DNA of 64,000 bases, taken from positions 29,239,858 through 29,303,857 of the forward strand of contig NC_083598.1 in NCBI RefSeq assembly GCF_020882245.1, read 5' to 3'. Under the pieces are notes generated by a model that was not told the origin of the DNA, did no database searches, and worked only from the letters and a program-made list of their open reading frames with translations. This document shows positions 1 to 12,794 of this stretch, in pieces. The position numbers and the translations under genes were made by a program. The stretch's first letter is position 1. Each line of letters starts with the position of its first letter. The stretch comes from Rhopalosiphum padi (taxonomy: Eukaryota; Arthropoda; Insecta; Hemiptera; Aphididae).

Positions 1-1150
1 ACGTTTTTGTGAAATATTTCATACTTCAAACACTAGCTGTAATATTATATTATATTTAATAAACAAAAAAAAAGACTAGTCTATTCTATAATTAATGGTA
101 ACCAGAAACGTTACCATGGGATTTTTTATTTTATTTGGGGGGGGGGCGAGGGGCTATGAAAATTTATTAAAAGGCGAGTCGTGGGGCAGCCCCCACACCC
201 CTTTTTAAATTTAAAAACAACATACATTCAATTATATTATAACAACACTATATTTTTAATTAAAATATTAAATCTACAAAATTGTATCGTTTTCTTGATT
301 TTTGAGCCATCACATCAAGAACTTCTTTGGCATCAACAGGGCCGGATTTAGGAATGTGGGTGCCCTGGGCCCACCTTTAGAAGTAAATATTATTTTTCGA
401 TTACATATATTTAATAACCAAATTTCCAAATAACCAAAATTTTGGTAAGGAAAAAACAATGATTTGTTGTCATTTTGTCAATTGTTATAATCAAGGCTCG
501 GGACTTTTAGCACTTAAATCATTAAAATAAGCACTTAAAAACATCATTATAAGCACTCGCCACTCAAATAAGCATTTAAAAAACTTAAATTTGAGCAAAA
601 ATATTTAATGATTAAATAGGTACAAGGTACTAGACATAATTTGTAACTATGCTAAAAATAATATAATAAAATATTACAAAAAATATTGAAATAAAATGAT
701 TGGGAAAAGTTTTTAACTAAAAAATCAAAAAAAATAAATAAATCTTTATATTATAAAAAAATCAAACTTCAGTTTCAAGACATTTTGCCTTATTGTTTAT
801 AGATTTTTTGAGGGATTTTCTGAAAAAAACTATTAAAAATAAAAAAACTGGTCAAAAAAGCAAAAATAATCACAAAAACTGGTAATAAGCATCTGTTTTA
901 AAAATCGTTGAAAAAGCAAAAAAAACGCAATCAAATTTCATAATTAAAAGTGTTGTAAAATGACATACACTTCCAAAGCACTCTAAATTCATTAAAAATA
1001 TAAACGTCGTTCACGTTCACGTTCTATTTGAAAAAAAACGAATGACGTTCACATATCGTTCACTAAATATGAACGTGAACGCGTGAACGTGCGTTCATGA
1101 ACGACGTTCTTACTTCTTTCCAAACATTGGATTATCGTAGCAATACTGCA
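1..1150. repeat. AT-rich repeat-derived flank
   Basis: No gene is visible. The stretch holds a G-run and C-rich patch (about 139-202), a single hAT-like end reading CAGGGCCGGATTTAGG near 339 with no partner found, and scattered copies of an aagcactt-type word (about 508-560). From 1003 to 1109 there is an imperfect palindrome built from the words gttcacgttc and gaacgtgaac; its tips read AACGTCGTTCA and TGAACGACGTT. These look like remnants of non-autonomous DNA transposons. The family cannot be named from sequence alone. Confidence 0.4.
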
Positions 1151-1159
1151 ATAGTAATC

Positions 1160-2363
1160 GGATTTGGTAAATTGAGTCCTATATTATTATTTTTAGGAAA
1201 ACTGAGTCCCCTGTAAAAAAACGAAAGCGGTGAATTGAGTCCCCTGTAAAAAAGTTAAAGCGGTGAATTGAGTCCCTTATAAAATATTTATTCTAGTAAA
1301 TTAATAATGCTTATAATAATTAGTACTTATTTTCTAAATTAATAATAATAATAATAAAACCTAATAATAATAGGTAATCAATGTCAACTTTTTAATGAAT
1401 AATACATATTACATAATATAATAATTAATAATAATTAATAATAATTAATATTGTCAATAATAATAAATAATAATACTCTTGATATTAAACGGCTAAATAT
1501 TTTAATGATAATAAATTGAAGTCTACTAATTTCATTATTTTTGTACTTCGTCATTTGTTCTCTTAATATATTCTCCTTTTCTGTGTTGTGTTTTGATTTT
1601 TTGCATAAATCTTTACTTCTTATTTGAATACATGTATTAGATTGGATTTCTTTGAGTGCATCAATAAAAATATAAATATTTGGATGCGAAGTATAAAATA
1701 AACTATTCAGCTTTGCGTGAAATGATTCACAACTATTTGTTGTACGATTAGATATTGTCGAAAATTCAGCCCAAAGATTAGGCGGGAATGTAGAATCTGG
1801 TGCAATGTATGTTTTTAAAATATAATCGGTGAATAATTTTATATTTTCATTTGCAGGAAGCTTTGGCAAGATAACTTCAATGAAACAATCATAAACATCT
1901 TTCGGTCTTAAAAATGGTAAACCAAAAAAAAGTTTTAAAAAATTACTCTCCTCCGAATTTCGTTTTTTATAATTTGTACTTAAACCAAGGCATTGTATTT
2001 TTTCCACCAACTTTGTCCAAGGTGAAAACGACAACCTTTAATATTAATTGTTGGCCAAACTTGTTGCGCGGCATTATGGATAGATTTTTCAAAGTCAATA
2101 AAAATATATTTTGGTGAAAATGTTAAACCAACAATTGTACACTGATCCATCGTATACTTCAAAGAATAAAAATAAGATTCGGTTTCCTTGTTTAGCAATT
2201 AAAAATACTTATTAATACGCGACATTGGTGTGCTTATATGCTCGCAATAACTATAATAGTGCACGTGCGACTGTACGTATAGGTAATTTTGAAAACTAGT
2301 CTATTAATATACACCGCTTTTGAAAAACAGTAATTTTGTTTGGGACTCAATTTACCTACGCCC
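1160..2363 (-). mobile_element. MULE-type DNA transposon, decayed but with both ends
   Basis: Both termini carry inverted repeats sharing GGTAAATTGAGTCC (near 1165, and its reverse complement near 2355). They are flanked by a 9-bp near-identical duplication, ATAGTAATC at 1151-1159 and ATAGTAATT at 2364-2372, which fits the 8-10 bp target duplications of Mutator-like elements. The left end holds about three tandem copies of a unit containing gtgaattgagtcccctgta (1165-1280). The interior encodes transposase fragments on the minus strand. At about 1.2 kb the element is much shorter than an autonomous MULE, so it is an internally deleted derivative. Confidence 0.75.
1435..2198 (-). pseudogene. 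MULE transposase remnant (frameshifted)
   Basis: Two overlapping minus-strand reading frames (1980-2198 and 1435-2034) together resemble the catalytic core of MULE-domain transposases. The upstream frame has an Asp-containing motif FIDFEKSIHNAA followed by GCRFHLGQSWWKK, the C-x-F-H-x-x-Q pattern usual in this family. The downstream frame continues with FFGLPFLRP and the typical SNRTTNSCESFHAKLN segment, which often carries the end of the transposase domain in insect MULE/FLYWCH-associated proteins. The two pieces lie in different frames and overlap near 1980-2034, so there is a frameshift. The N-terminal zinc-finger part is absent. It sits between the element's inverted ends and is almost certainly non-functional. 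Confidence 0.75.
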
Positions 2364-2372
2364 ATAGTAATT

Positions 2373-3054
2373 AGTAGTAACCCGGTTTATCGATCATCGT
2401 AATTCATAATTTCATATCGTAACTCGTAAGTTAATTTTATAAATGTATCGAATTGTCAACAGTGATACCTATTATTTAGGGAAATAATTTTTATTTAAAA
2501 GTAACAACCTGGTTATGTTTGTTAAGAAAACAATAATTTTCAAATTCCCATATTTGATATTATTTTACACATTTATATTTATCTGTTTTGCTGTTTAGGT
2601 GAGTTAACTGAGTTAAGGTAATCTTTTTCGAGCTTTCCAATGGTTAATTGATGTAGTCTTTGTTGTTAATTGCGAATTCTAAGTAATACATTAGTGATTT
2701 ATTAAATGTGTAGGTATCATATTGAGATCTGAACGATCTTCTAGTGTTTAATTAGTTATCTTTAAAGTATTTAGGTGTATTACTATTAACTTACGTTAAT
2801 CTAAACAGTAAACAAAATCTTTACAAATCGTCCATTCATCGTTTTCAAATAATCCATCAGTATTCAGTATGTATATTCTTAGTCAGTTTTTAAATTATTT
2901 GTATTCATGTTGTATGTAAATAGTTAAATTATGTAATAATTTTATCTGCTGGCACTGGGGAGTTTTTGGGGCCAAATTGATTTGTTGGTTAGTATAACAA
3001 GTATTCCTTATGTTAGTTCCATATAAAAATTATGTTACTTATCTACATATTATA
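2373..3054. other. intergenic stretch, possible 5' end of the PWWP gene
   Basis: No open frame of interest. The first coding exon of the PWWP gene begins directly after a splice acceptor, so a non-coding 5' exon must lie upstream. A donor-like site (tttag then gtgagt, near 2598/2599) is one candidate for its end, but nothing else supports this choice. Confidence 0.2.
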
Positions 3055-3056
3055 TA

Positions 3057-3945
3057 CAGTGGATTCCGCTTAATGTGGGTACTTAGGGCCAGCCCTGTTG
3101 CCCACATTAAATATAAAAGGTTGCACATAAAAACCGAAATTGGTTAAAAAAAATTATAATATCAAAAAAAGGCAACAAAATCCCTTTCTACATGAATTTT
3201 TATTTTTTTCTGATAAAAATGTTCTTATTGTAAAAAATACCAGGATGATGGGAAAAATGTTCAAAAACTTATTCTAGTGAAATTACCCCTAAAAGTTGAT
3301 TAAGAGTTAATTTGGGCACAAAATTAGGTTATGATATATTTCAATAAGTATTATACTTAAAAATCTATACTTATTCTGGACAAAAAGTACTATAAGATAG
3401 TATTTTTTTTTTACCAAAGATCAAATTGTTATTGTTGCCACATAAAGTGGATAGTTTTTTACTTTGCACAACTATAATATTTTCAGTCGTTTATTTTTCA
3501 TCTGAAGTTCACAATTTTACCACTAGGTAAATGTACTTGTCATCAAAATTGTTCGCCTTTTTGTGCCGAATCTGGCCGTATATGTAGTAACGTTGTAACT
3601 TTATTTTCAACAATAGAAACTATGAAAAACTAATTTGTGCCATTTTTGGTACAATATGCAGAAAAGGGTTTTAAGATTTAAATGATACCTAAAGCTTTTT
3701 ATTACTTTTGATAAACACAATCAAAGTATGACAAAACCCAATTAAATTAGTCGTTTTTAAATACATATGCGTATATTTTAACACTATGATAAAGTAAAAA
3801 TTGCCCACATAAACCGAATTGAGTTCCTATATTACGCGGTTTTTTTTAACCTTGTTAATATACATTTATATTGGGACCAGACCATTTTGCTCATATTTAG
3901 TGGATGCCTATATTAACCGGTGCCCACATTAGGCAGAATCCACTG
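3057..3945. mobile_element. pogo/Tigger-like non-autonomous element
   Basis: The left end reads CAGTGGATTCCGCTTAATGT and the right end is its near-perfect inverse (ACATTAGGC... ending CCACTG). TA dinucleotides at 3055-3056 and 3946-3947 flank the element, the Tc1/mariner/pogo target duplication. The CAGTGG...CCGC-TTAA style of terminus is characteristic of pogo/Tigger elements. Sub-terminal and internal sequence repeats words such as cccacatta and ccacataaa. No transposase frame remains in the 889 bp. Confidence 0.8.
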
Positions 3946-3947
3946 TA

Positions 3948-5700
3948 TATATTTCTATAAAGGCTTTAACTAAAAGTCACTTTATGTTTAAAATATAATT
4001 AATTAGATGAGAACTTTTATTTATTTATTCTGAATATTTTATGAATGTTTAATGGATAAATATATTCAGCAAATTAGTCAGTATTAATAAGGTACTTGGA
4101 TTTTATTTTGTTGCTTTTCTTTTTTGGAAGGGGATGGGTACAATTTACAATCGCATAGATTTACCAGGAATGCCATTAAACCAAAATTGTTGAATAAAAC
4201 GGTTTTGTGAACAATATCACTATTCATGTAGAATTGAAAGATTAGTAAAACGATCTTTTGATCGAAGTTGTATATGTTTTGATTTGACATTAGCTAAAAA
4301 TGACTTTACATAATGCAGGAGTGATAGGCAATATTAATTATAAAATATAAAAATATGTCATCTATTATCACAAAATTACAAAAACTATTAAGTATTAATG
4401 TATTATCTCTGATATTATAAATGACAGATTTAACTAATAATTCTATACAGCATTAATATACAGATAAGTGGTGTTACGACCTATAGCACTACCTTCCATA
4501 GTCGCAATGATCTTTACTGAAGTCATGGCAAATCTAGTGGGCTAAGTTGTAATGCTAATTTCTCTTTAGATCATATTGCAACTGTAATTTCTAGGACACA
4601 TACAAGTTAATACAGTTATGGTCTTATAGATTATTATTTATCAGGGAACATATTTACTATTGATAATTTTCTTTGAGGAATAATAAACATTATAATGATA
4701 CATGTGCTAAGTGTTTGAAAAAGTAAACAAACATATCCAATTCTGAAAATTTTAACAGTGTATCATAACCTAACTTAATCTTAGTTAAATAAATTGGTTA
4801 AACCAAGGTTTTTGTTTGAAAAATATTATTATGGTGCTAAATTTAGAATTGTACCAAACCAACTTTCTATATAAAATAAATATCTTATTGCTGAGATTAA
4901 AATTTTAAAAAGTACATCAGCTATAAATCAGTGTATTCTGGCTAGTTTTAGTAAAAGGAAAATGGTAAAGTAAAAGATATGCTAGATTTTGCTATTATAG
5001 TATTATACCTGCCACAAATTATTATTGTTATGATAAAGTATTATAGTTTTATAATATATTTGTTTAAATTTTCTTAACTATATGGATTTTTGTTTTAGTT
5101 CAAGTTTACTTTTTTGAAACAATTTAAAGTTATATATTAAGTTAAAAATATAGCACATCAACATTTTCACTGTGGGTGAGACTAAATGGCATCAATGAAC
5201 ATTGTTTTCATATGGGAAATGATTCCAATTGGCGTAATTTTCTTTGTTATTAAATACACTTTAATTTGGTCAGCAATACAATTAAATAATTATCTACATG
5301 TATTAATACTTAAATATGTGAAAGTTAAATGTTTATATTTTAATTTTTCAATTTTTATTTTAAAATTATTTTTTCAGATTTACTTCAAGTATATTTAAAT
5401 GACAAATATGATATGCGACTAATGTGTTAAAATAAAATGTATTTACTCTAATAGTCATCAAGGTCATTAAAAAATTAAACATTTACTATAAATAACAGTT
5501 ATTTAATGTAAAGATGTAAAATTAATAAAATTACTTATCATGCACCTACAAACATAAAATTAAGAAATTTGTATAGATACGCAAAATTCCCTATTTGCAA
5601 AAGAGATTCCTTCCCCTGATTAAAATCTATGCACGTCTATGCTTTAGAAATTTTAAATTTATTGTTATATTTTGTTATATTTTTTTTTATAAAATCATAT
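3948..5700. other. AT-rich intergenic or 5' intron sequence
   Basis: No supported gene. A 70-codon open frame at 5186-5398 has a low-complexity, hydrophobic composition and no recognisable domain, so it is treated as chance. The stretch probably belongs to the 5' intron of the PWWP gene, because an acceptor immediately precedes the ATG at 5718. Confidence 0.3.
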
Positions 5701-5717
5701 AATTTTTATCAATTTAG

Positions 5718-8700
5718 ATGAAAGAAATGAAAAAAAATGATGATACTAAAAAAAGCCGCTATGGTCGAATATCTAACAAGAGAAAATTTAATGAAGAGCT
5801 CGATTTATCTTTGGGTGAGTCCTATCGCGAAATAAATTTTATATTGAACAAAAAAAACAATGGAAAATCCTCTCCAACAGCCTCTAATAACAACGGAAAC
5901 GGAAAACGAAATTTATTTAATATTGGTGATATGGTGTGGGCTAAGACAGGGAAGTATCCAGTATGGCCAGGAATTGTAATTACAGACCCGGAAACAAATA
6001 AGTTTACCAAAAGTATGTTTAAATAAACTATTCAATCGAAATTAAAAAGTTTTAATTTTAATTATTAACGATTATATTTTAGATAAAAATATGGTACCTA
6101 TGTTGCACATCTATTACTGTAATGACGCTTATAAAAGAAATTGGATAAAAATGAAACAAATTTCAAAATTCTCTGGTAAAGAAGAAATATTAGCTGAAAT
6201 TCCAAAAATATTAGTAAGTAAAAACTTTTAACATTAATAATTTGTTATTATTAATATTAACAATTTTTTCAAATTGTTATTTTAAGTGTAATTAATATGC
6301 TTAGAGTAAGGTTATGATTTTGTCAAAAAATGAAACGCATATTATTTTTATTTATAAAATTATTTTTAATGATATTCAGAGTGATGGTAGTAATATCCCA
6401 TTCGGTATTAAAAATCAAAAAGCTCTAATTATAGCTAAATTAATTATTTTTAAAAGTCTGCAGGTGCTGTACTAAAAGTAATATACAATATATTTTGTTC
6501 TTTTTTTGTAATTTTTATTACAGTATTATTAAAGTAATAATTGTGGGTATATTTTTTGCTGTAGAGACTTGTTTGCGCGCATAATTGAGATAATGAAAAT
6601 CTGTTTGTAGGAACAATGGTAGGTTGACTGGGTTGTGCGGGTATATCACTAAGATAGCATACACTGATGTATTATCATATGCTGATGCCACATAAGACAG
6701 AACTCGTATACTTTTACTTTTCAATAAGTTTTCACCTATCATTCAAATTACAATAGTGATTATTCCAAGTACTTGAGTTATGTGTGGTAGGCTTTTATCT
6801 TTATAGCTATATTTCTAAGTTTACACTTTTTTTGATAAAAGTTTTTGGTGATAATTGATAGACTTTATAATAATTTTAACTCGGATCATCTCATATACAT
6901 TTTGGGTTAGTCTCTAGTTACATAATATTGTCAGATACTATATAACCATAGAGAAAATTATATTTAATTGGAATAATTTAAAATTTTGCAAGTAAAGGCA
7001 ATTAAAAAAAATGGAAATTTAATTTTTCCTTATAGTAAATAATAAACTTTGTAATGCTAGTATAAGTACAGCAAAGATCTTAATTATCCGTAAATTTCTA
7101 TAATACTTCACTTATCATCTTAATGATATTGTGAATTATAATTATAATATTGCATGTCTGTATTATGGGTATGCACGCACTTGTTATTTGTTTTCATTTA
7201 TAAGATAAATTATATTTTGTAATTAAATGTATAGATAAGAACAAAAAAACAAGATAAAGTTGATTTGTCAAGTCTAATGTTATTAAGAAAAATAAAATAC
7301 TTATCAATGAAAAAAAAACCCAGAATTCATATAAACAAACTATATTCTATTCAAAATGAGATCAGTACTTGATGGCAACCAGTTTTTGTTAGGTGGGTGT
7401 TAGATAACACCCATTTTTAATCACCACCAAGTCAACTATCTATAAGTCTGTATGTAGTGAGTCATGTTTATACGCACAACTCAGAATCCCAGTAAAACTG
7501 ATCTAATTTTGCATTTAATATTAAATAATGTAACTTTTTCAAATTATTTTATTTTGTCATCATATATAATAATAAAGTAGAGCCTAAACTGTTAGGAGCA
7601 CCTATCTTGAGAGGTATAAACACTTAAAGGGAAGACGTGAGGTAAATATTAATATTGTGTACAATATACTACTATTATAGTTAGGGTTGCCTCACCAAAC
7701 CGGGACATCATATTGAATGTATTTTTTATTATTTAGATAAACCGGAAACCATACCTATTACATTGTAGACTAAGTCATTTAGATAACATATAATTATTCC
7801 ATGTTTTATTATTAAATAATATAATATTAAACTATTTTTCTCTCAACTTCTATTAACAAGGACAAATTTAATGACCAACCGGGACATCGGGAAATGCTGT
7901 TAAAACCTGGGTGAATGGCAACCCTAATTATAGTACAATGCACTAATAAAAAATATTTCATTTATTAAAGAGAGATGCGATACATTTTTTTGTTTTATTT
8001 TTTGTGGATGTGTGAATCAAAAAAGTTTAGGAACTGTTCCACTAATATGTATATTTAAGTAAACAAATAATAAATTGGTAATATTTTATTGAATTTCATA
8101 ATTATAAAATTGAATTTTTTTTTATCTATCAATCTTGGTTTCATTGTAGACGGTTAATTGCGATTTTACTATGATAGTGACCAAACTGTGAATTCATTTA
8201 TTAATCCTGAGTATCACCATGATCAATATTCAGGTTATATACTTATATCAATAGAAATTATAAATTATAAAAAACTCGTAGAAAATGATCTGCTATACAT
8301 CCCAAAAAATTAATACGCCAAGCACTTAATTAATGCCAGTTTATAACCAGTATATAATGAACTAAAAAGTCTTAAGCCTTATAAAGAGTGTTTGGAATCA
8401 TTGTATAAGTATAATAATTTTCCATCATCAGTAGTTATAAATTTGAAAATTTGTAGCTAAATAGTGTGTGCAAATAAATTATAGCCCTTCTTGCCAACAA
8501 CTCAAAATTAATAGTGTTATTTAATAGATTTATAACAGATTAAACTTTTAATATATATATAAACAAATGTATATTTATGTGAGATTTCTTGGCTTGGAAA
8601 ATACTGTACCAGTTGGCATAACATTTTGCACATATATTCCTTGAGACTGAGTGTTCTTTGCTGTTTTTCATCCCCTATAGGTTGCTGTAAATAATTTTTC

Positions 8701-11700
8701 TTTTATAAAGGGTATTATTGTTAACAAAAATAAAATTAAAAAAAAATATGTATAGACTAATTTTAAGTTGTTATGAGATCTTATTAAGTAAAAGAGAATA
8801 TTATTTATTTAATTGCTTGTTCTTCATGTGTAAAACAAAATGCAATATTTGTAGCTTATAGACTCAAAATCTTCTTGACTAATTTTTATGAAAGATTCAA
8901 AGATTGTTCTTATGTTCTGGTAAGCTACCAGGCCCGTATTAACAAAAAATGCCGCTAGGGCAACATAAAATTTTCCGCCCCCCCCCACCACCAAAAAAAA
9001 TTTGTTACTTTATTGATATTACCCAATTGTAGTAGTAAATAGTTACATTAATGTAAATTAAAACTCAGTTTTAACCATTAACCAATATATTATTTAAATT
9101 AATTTTTAAAATGACAAATTAACTTAAAAAATAAAAATCCGTGACTTATAAGGAGAGAAATCAATTTCTTAAAAATAATGTTTTAAGTACCTACTGTTTA
9201 ATAAAAATAATATTTTTATAGCAGTGCTATAAATTGTCAATCGGCAGTCGACTCGTAACTAATTATCATCATCCACCATCACTGTATATTTTCTATTTTT
9301 AGTATGTATTTTCCATAGTTTACGATTCATAGAACTAAATACGAATCATGTTTACAACATCAATATGCCCAAAGCATTTTATTGACATTCGAGTTAACAA
9401 GTTTTATATATTAGATAACTATTGATAACTTTATTAGGTACATTCAAAATCTATTTTTGGTGTAATTATATTATTAAAGTTATTTTTTATTATTATATTT
9501 TATTCTACATTTATGTATTATACTCATTAGGTAAAATTTTATAAATAAATTTTACATTTTTGACCATTTCAATATTTTGCCGCCCTTACACCTAATTTTT
9601 ATATTGCCGCCAGGGGCAATTGCCCCTCCGAGCCCTCCCTTAAAAATACGGGCCTGAAAGCTACATACATTATATATTAAAACTAAGGTACACTGCTATA
9701 GTATCGTATTTTATGTTGGTTCATTTTTTCCCAGATGGGTTATACAGATAATTTTACATAATTTATAGATTTATGAATAAACAAACAACATTGAGCAATA
9801 GTTAAATAATGTTTTTTTTTGTTTTTTTAAATTTATGTATAAATGTATTTTTTGTTGTATTCAGACTCAAATTTCACGAAGTAAATTAAAAATTAAATGG
9901 AATCAAGCCGTGGAGGAAGCTGAATTTTTAGCAGCAATGAACAAGTAAGAAATTGAATCATAGTGGTAGTAAAGGTAGTTTTAAACAAATTAATGTGTAC
10001 TGTTATTGTTAAATATTTTTCTGTTTTCAAATTTTTTAAATAAAAACATTTTATATGAGATTTAATAATTAAATTATATTGCAGAGACCAGCGTATAAGC
10101 TCATTTTTTGCTAACAAATTTTTAGCATCTAATTCATCATTGAATAATGAGGTAGGTAAACTGATGTAATTTAATAAGACATTTAAAAGGATGTCATCCT
10201 TGCATATGTCCCCTGTCTTACTATAACTCCTACTTTACCAAAATATATGTTTAAAAGTTCTAATTGAATATTAAAGTGAATTAGATCTATTATCACACTT
10301 AAAGTTATGAACAATGTCTATGTTCTCTTTTTGGGTTTATTTACAATATTTTAATTTTTATAATTTTAGTGACTCTCACAGTATACTATTTAGCCGAACT
10401 ACAAACAAAACCACTTTAGTAAACGATTGCACATGTTAATAAAATCCAGGTTGTTTAGTTTTTGTGATTGTATCATAGTGACTATGACTCGCATAAGAGT
10501 GGAAATTCCAATAAAAAATTTATAGCATTAAAATATAGAATGGGGTAAATAATTAACATGTGCGCGTCATTAAAGGTTAAGTGAATTATGAGAATTTTTA
10601 AGTATTAATATTTTACATACTCATAACTCATAAATTGAAATACTGTATAAAACCAATAAGAAAATATAGATAATATTTTTACCTTTAAGATTAATTATAG
10701 GTCATTTTACTCTAATATTTAAGCTAAACTCAGTATTAGAACTGTTGAATGTATATTTAGGTATGGTATATGTCAGTAAGACAGAAAACACATGTGGGTA
10801 CGACATCCTCTTAATAGTTTATTTGTATGTACATTTATAAGTTTTAAGTATCTTTGATTATTAAGAACCTTTTTATTTAATTTATTATTACTTATTAGTG
10901 TATCTGTATTCAAAAAAATTCACTACCATATACTTGGATAAATTGTTTTTAGTAAAGTGTGGGCGGTTAGAGCTTAGGATATTTATATATATTGAGAATT
11001 TAGTACATAAATAATTATCCAAATAGCTATTATAGATTCTGAACGGAGTGATGAATGTATTAATTTTACAATAATGTGTGTTTTTTTTTTTTTGTCTGTC
11101 ATCACGTTTTGGGAGTAGTATTAGTGCTTTGATTTTTGACTTCAGCCTTTCTTTGAAAAAGAAAATTAATCTAGTTGGTACTTTAAGAGGGTCAAAAGTA
11201 AAAAATTTCCAGTAGTTTTCAAAAAGTCAGGAAATGAAGGAAAAAAGGGCATTTTTACATATCATAAGTTTTTGACAAAATCGATTTTCTTATTTTGCTG
11301 TAACTCAAAAACAAATTATTGTAAATACTTAAAATTTTTACCAAATAATTATATCAGCGTTATCTATTTACAATTAATCTTTCAAAATATTTTGACTTTT
11401 TTAAGCTATTTTTTAATTGAAATTTTTCTAACCTTTTTTTTAAAATTCCGATAAAAAAATTTGGCATTTTTAAAATTTATTAGAAGGTTTTTTATGAGTA
11501 CTTATCATAGTAAAAAAAAAATTCTTCGAAAAACTTGTGGTATCCCTAAGCCAAACAAATTAAATGCATTATATTTGAGTAAAAAGTTAGAATTAAACAA
11601 TTTGCAATTTTTTTTATGTAAGGAGCTGCAACCAAAATGTTACACAGTTCATGGTCAAAATCAGTTTAGAATTAGTATTTTGACTAATAAAAGACTTTAC

Positions 11701-12792
11701 TTTTTTATTGTTTTAAATTTGTCTTAAAAAGTATTTTTATCTCTTCTGATATATATGCAGCAATATAGCTGTATATAGAATTTTTATCGCTTGATACATT
11801 AACTTCAAAAATTTCACAGAATAAAATAAATGTGGTAAAACAACATGAAAACTTTTTGTATTATTTAAGATAATTCAAAAAAATTCTGTTATTTTGACAA
11901 AACATTGTTGTTTTTATATTGTATAATATTCTTATATCTATCTTTATTTTTGATTAATTATTTTATAATTGCACTTTACATTTATATTTACTCTTCTATA
12001 AAATAATATACCTGCCGATAAAGTTCATATTATATGAATGGAATAAAATATGTATTACATTTATTATAAATATTTCAAGGATTTACTGTATTTAATTTAA
12101 AACTATATTAATTATATTTTTACTACATTATCAATCATTATTATACATAACTTATTAAAGAATTTGATTTGTTAAAATGTTTATCAATAATAATAATAAA
12201 CTATTCTTTATTTAAAAATATCTTAAGATTTTTTGCTAGGAAAATTTCTGTTCAGTTTAACATTCATTAATAAATGTATATTTATTTAGGCAGGATCATC
12301 ATCCACTAAACAGGCCACTCCTAACCAGCAACCTACTGTGTTAGAAACAAATTATAATGGTGACCAACTGCTGCAAGATAGGTCTAATCAGGAGGAACAA
12401 ATATTGATTGTAAGTTTAAAGCTTAAAATAATCTGAAAAAATATGTTTAAAGGTTACTTGATTAATGATAAGTTTATTTATTGGTTAAAATTATTGGAGA
12501 ATTTATCTATTATAATTTGAAAAGATAACCTATAATACATTCAATGTTAAAAATGAATTATTTTTTTGTTGATAAGATAATTTTAGCACTTCAATTGTAA
12601 TACAATTACTTGTTATATGAAATCTCAAGGGGAACTGTTGAGATATCGAGTTTTATTGCAATGATATTTTAGTAGGTTTATAGGGATTTCAATTTAGGGT
12701 AAGATAACTAAAAATTTTAGATATTGCTGTTCATCATATTAAGAAACAATTGCATTTTGAAAATTTTCTTATTAAAATTATATATCAATTAA
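5718..12792 (+). CDS. PWWP-domain protein, NSD-like N-terminal type
   Basis: Five exons join in phase: 5718-6012, 6083-6213, 9865-9944, 10085-10151 and 12290-12409 (231 codons). The start is the first ATG after an acceptor (atttag) just upstream. A basic, low-complexity N-terminus precedes a PWWP domain (about residues 75-142): FNIGDMVWAKTGKYPVWPG is split from HIYYCNDAYKRNWIKMKQI by intron 1. Its PVWP core replaces PWWP, a common variant. PWWP domains bind methylated histone tails and DNA. After it comes a helical segment KIKWNQAVEEAE like that following the N-terminal PWWP of NSD methyltransferases, but no SET domain follows, so this may be a short lineage-specific paralogue. The 3' end is uncertain. 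Splicing the donor at 12409 to an acceptor before 12721 gives a hydrophobic tail stopping at 12792, two bases before the APIP start. Domain call firm, orthology weak. Confidence 0.72.
7682..7926. mobile_element. hAT-type MITE with perfect 8-bp target duplication
   Basis: The ends are TAGGGTTGCC and GGCAACCCTA, perfect 10-bp inverted repeats. The flanks carry a perfect 8-bp duplication, ATTATAGT at 7674-7681 and 7927-7934, diagnostic of hAT insertion. Sub-terminal words ccgggacatc occur near both ends. There is no coding capacity in the 245 bp. Confidence 0.9.
8929..9656. mobile_element. hAT-type non-autonomous element
   Basis: The ends are CAGGCCCGTATT and its inverse AATACGGGCCTG. The flanks TAAGCTAC (8921-8928) and AAAGCTAC (9657-9664) match at 7 of 8 positions, a slightly aged hAT target duplication. 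Sub-terminal regions carry C-rich tracts (ccgcccccccccaccacc on the left, gccgccaggggcaattgccc on the right). No transposase frame is seen. Confidence 0.88.
10152..12289. other. intron 4 of the PWWP gene
   Basis: This is AT-rich intron DNA. From about 11036 it includes a segment beginning attctgaacggagtgatg, followed by a T-run and small open frames (11272-11454, 11461-11727) with no recognisable domain. I remember similar opening words as a dispersed repeat in aphid DNA, but that is recollection rather than evidence from this window. The frames are rich in Lys, Leu and Phe and look like chance. Confidence 0.35.
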
Positions 12793-12794
12793 TA

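Larger units (their letters stand above)
6214..9864. other. intron 2 of the PWWP gene, transposon-rich
   Basis: This 3.65-kb intron holds no coding sequence beyond chance frames. It contains the two hAT-type MITEs listed at 7682-7926 and 8929-9656. The remainder is AT-rich DNA without obvious structure. Confidence 0.6.

Noticed and set aside
339..378. A hAT-like end CAGGGCCGGATTTAGG.
   Set aside because: Only one terminus was found, so it is noted within the flank entry and not called as an element.
5186..5398. A 70-codon frame starting MASMNIVF.
   Set aside because: The hydrophobic AT-driven composition fits chance. The real PWWP start has its own acceptor at 5718.
11272..11727. Two consecutive plus-strand frames in a PWWP intron.
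   Set aside because: Low complexity, hydrophobic or Lys-rich, and within a stretch that looks repetitive. No family recognised.
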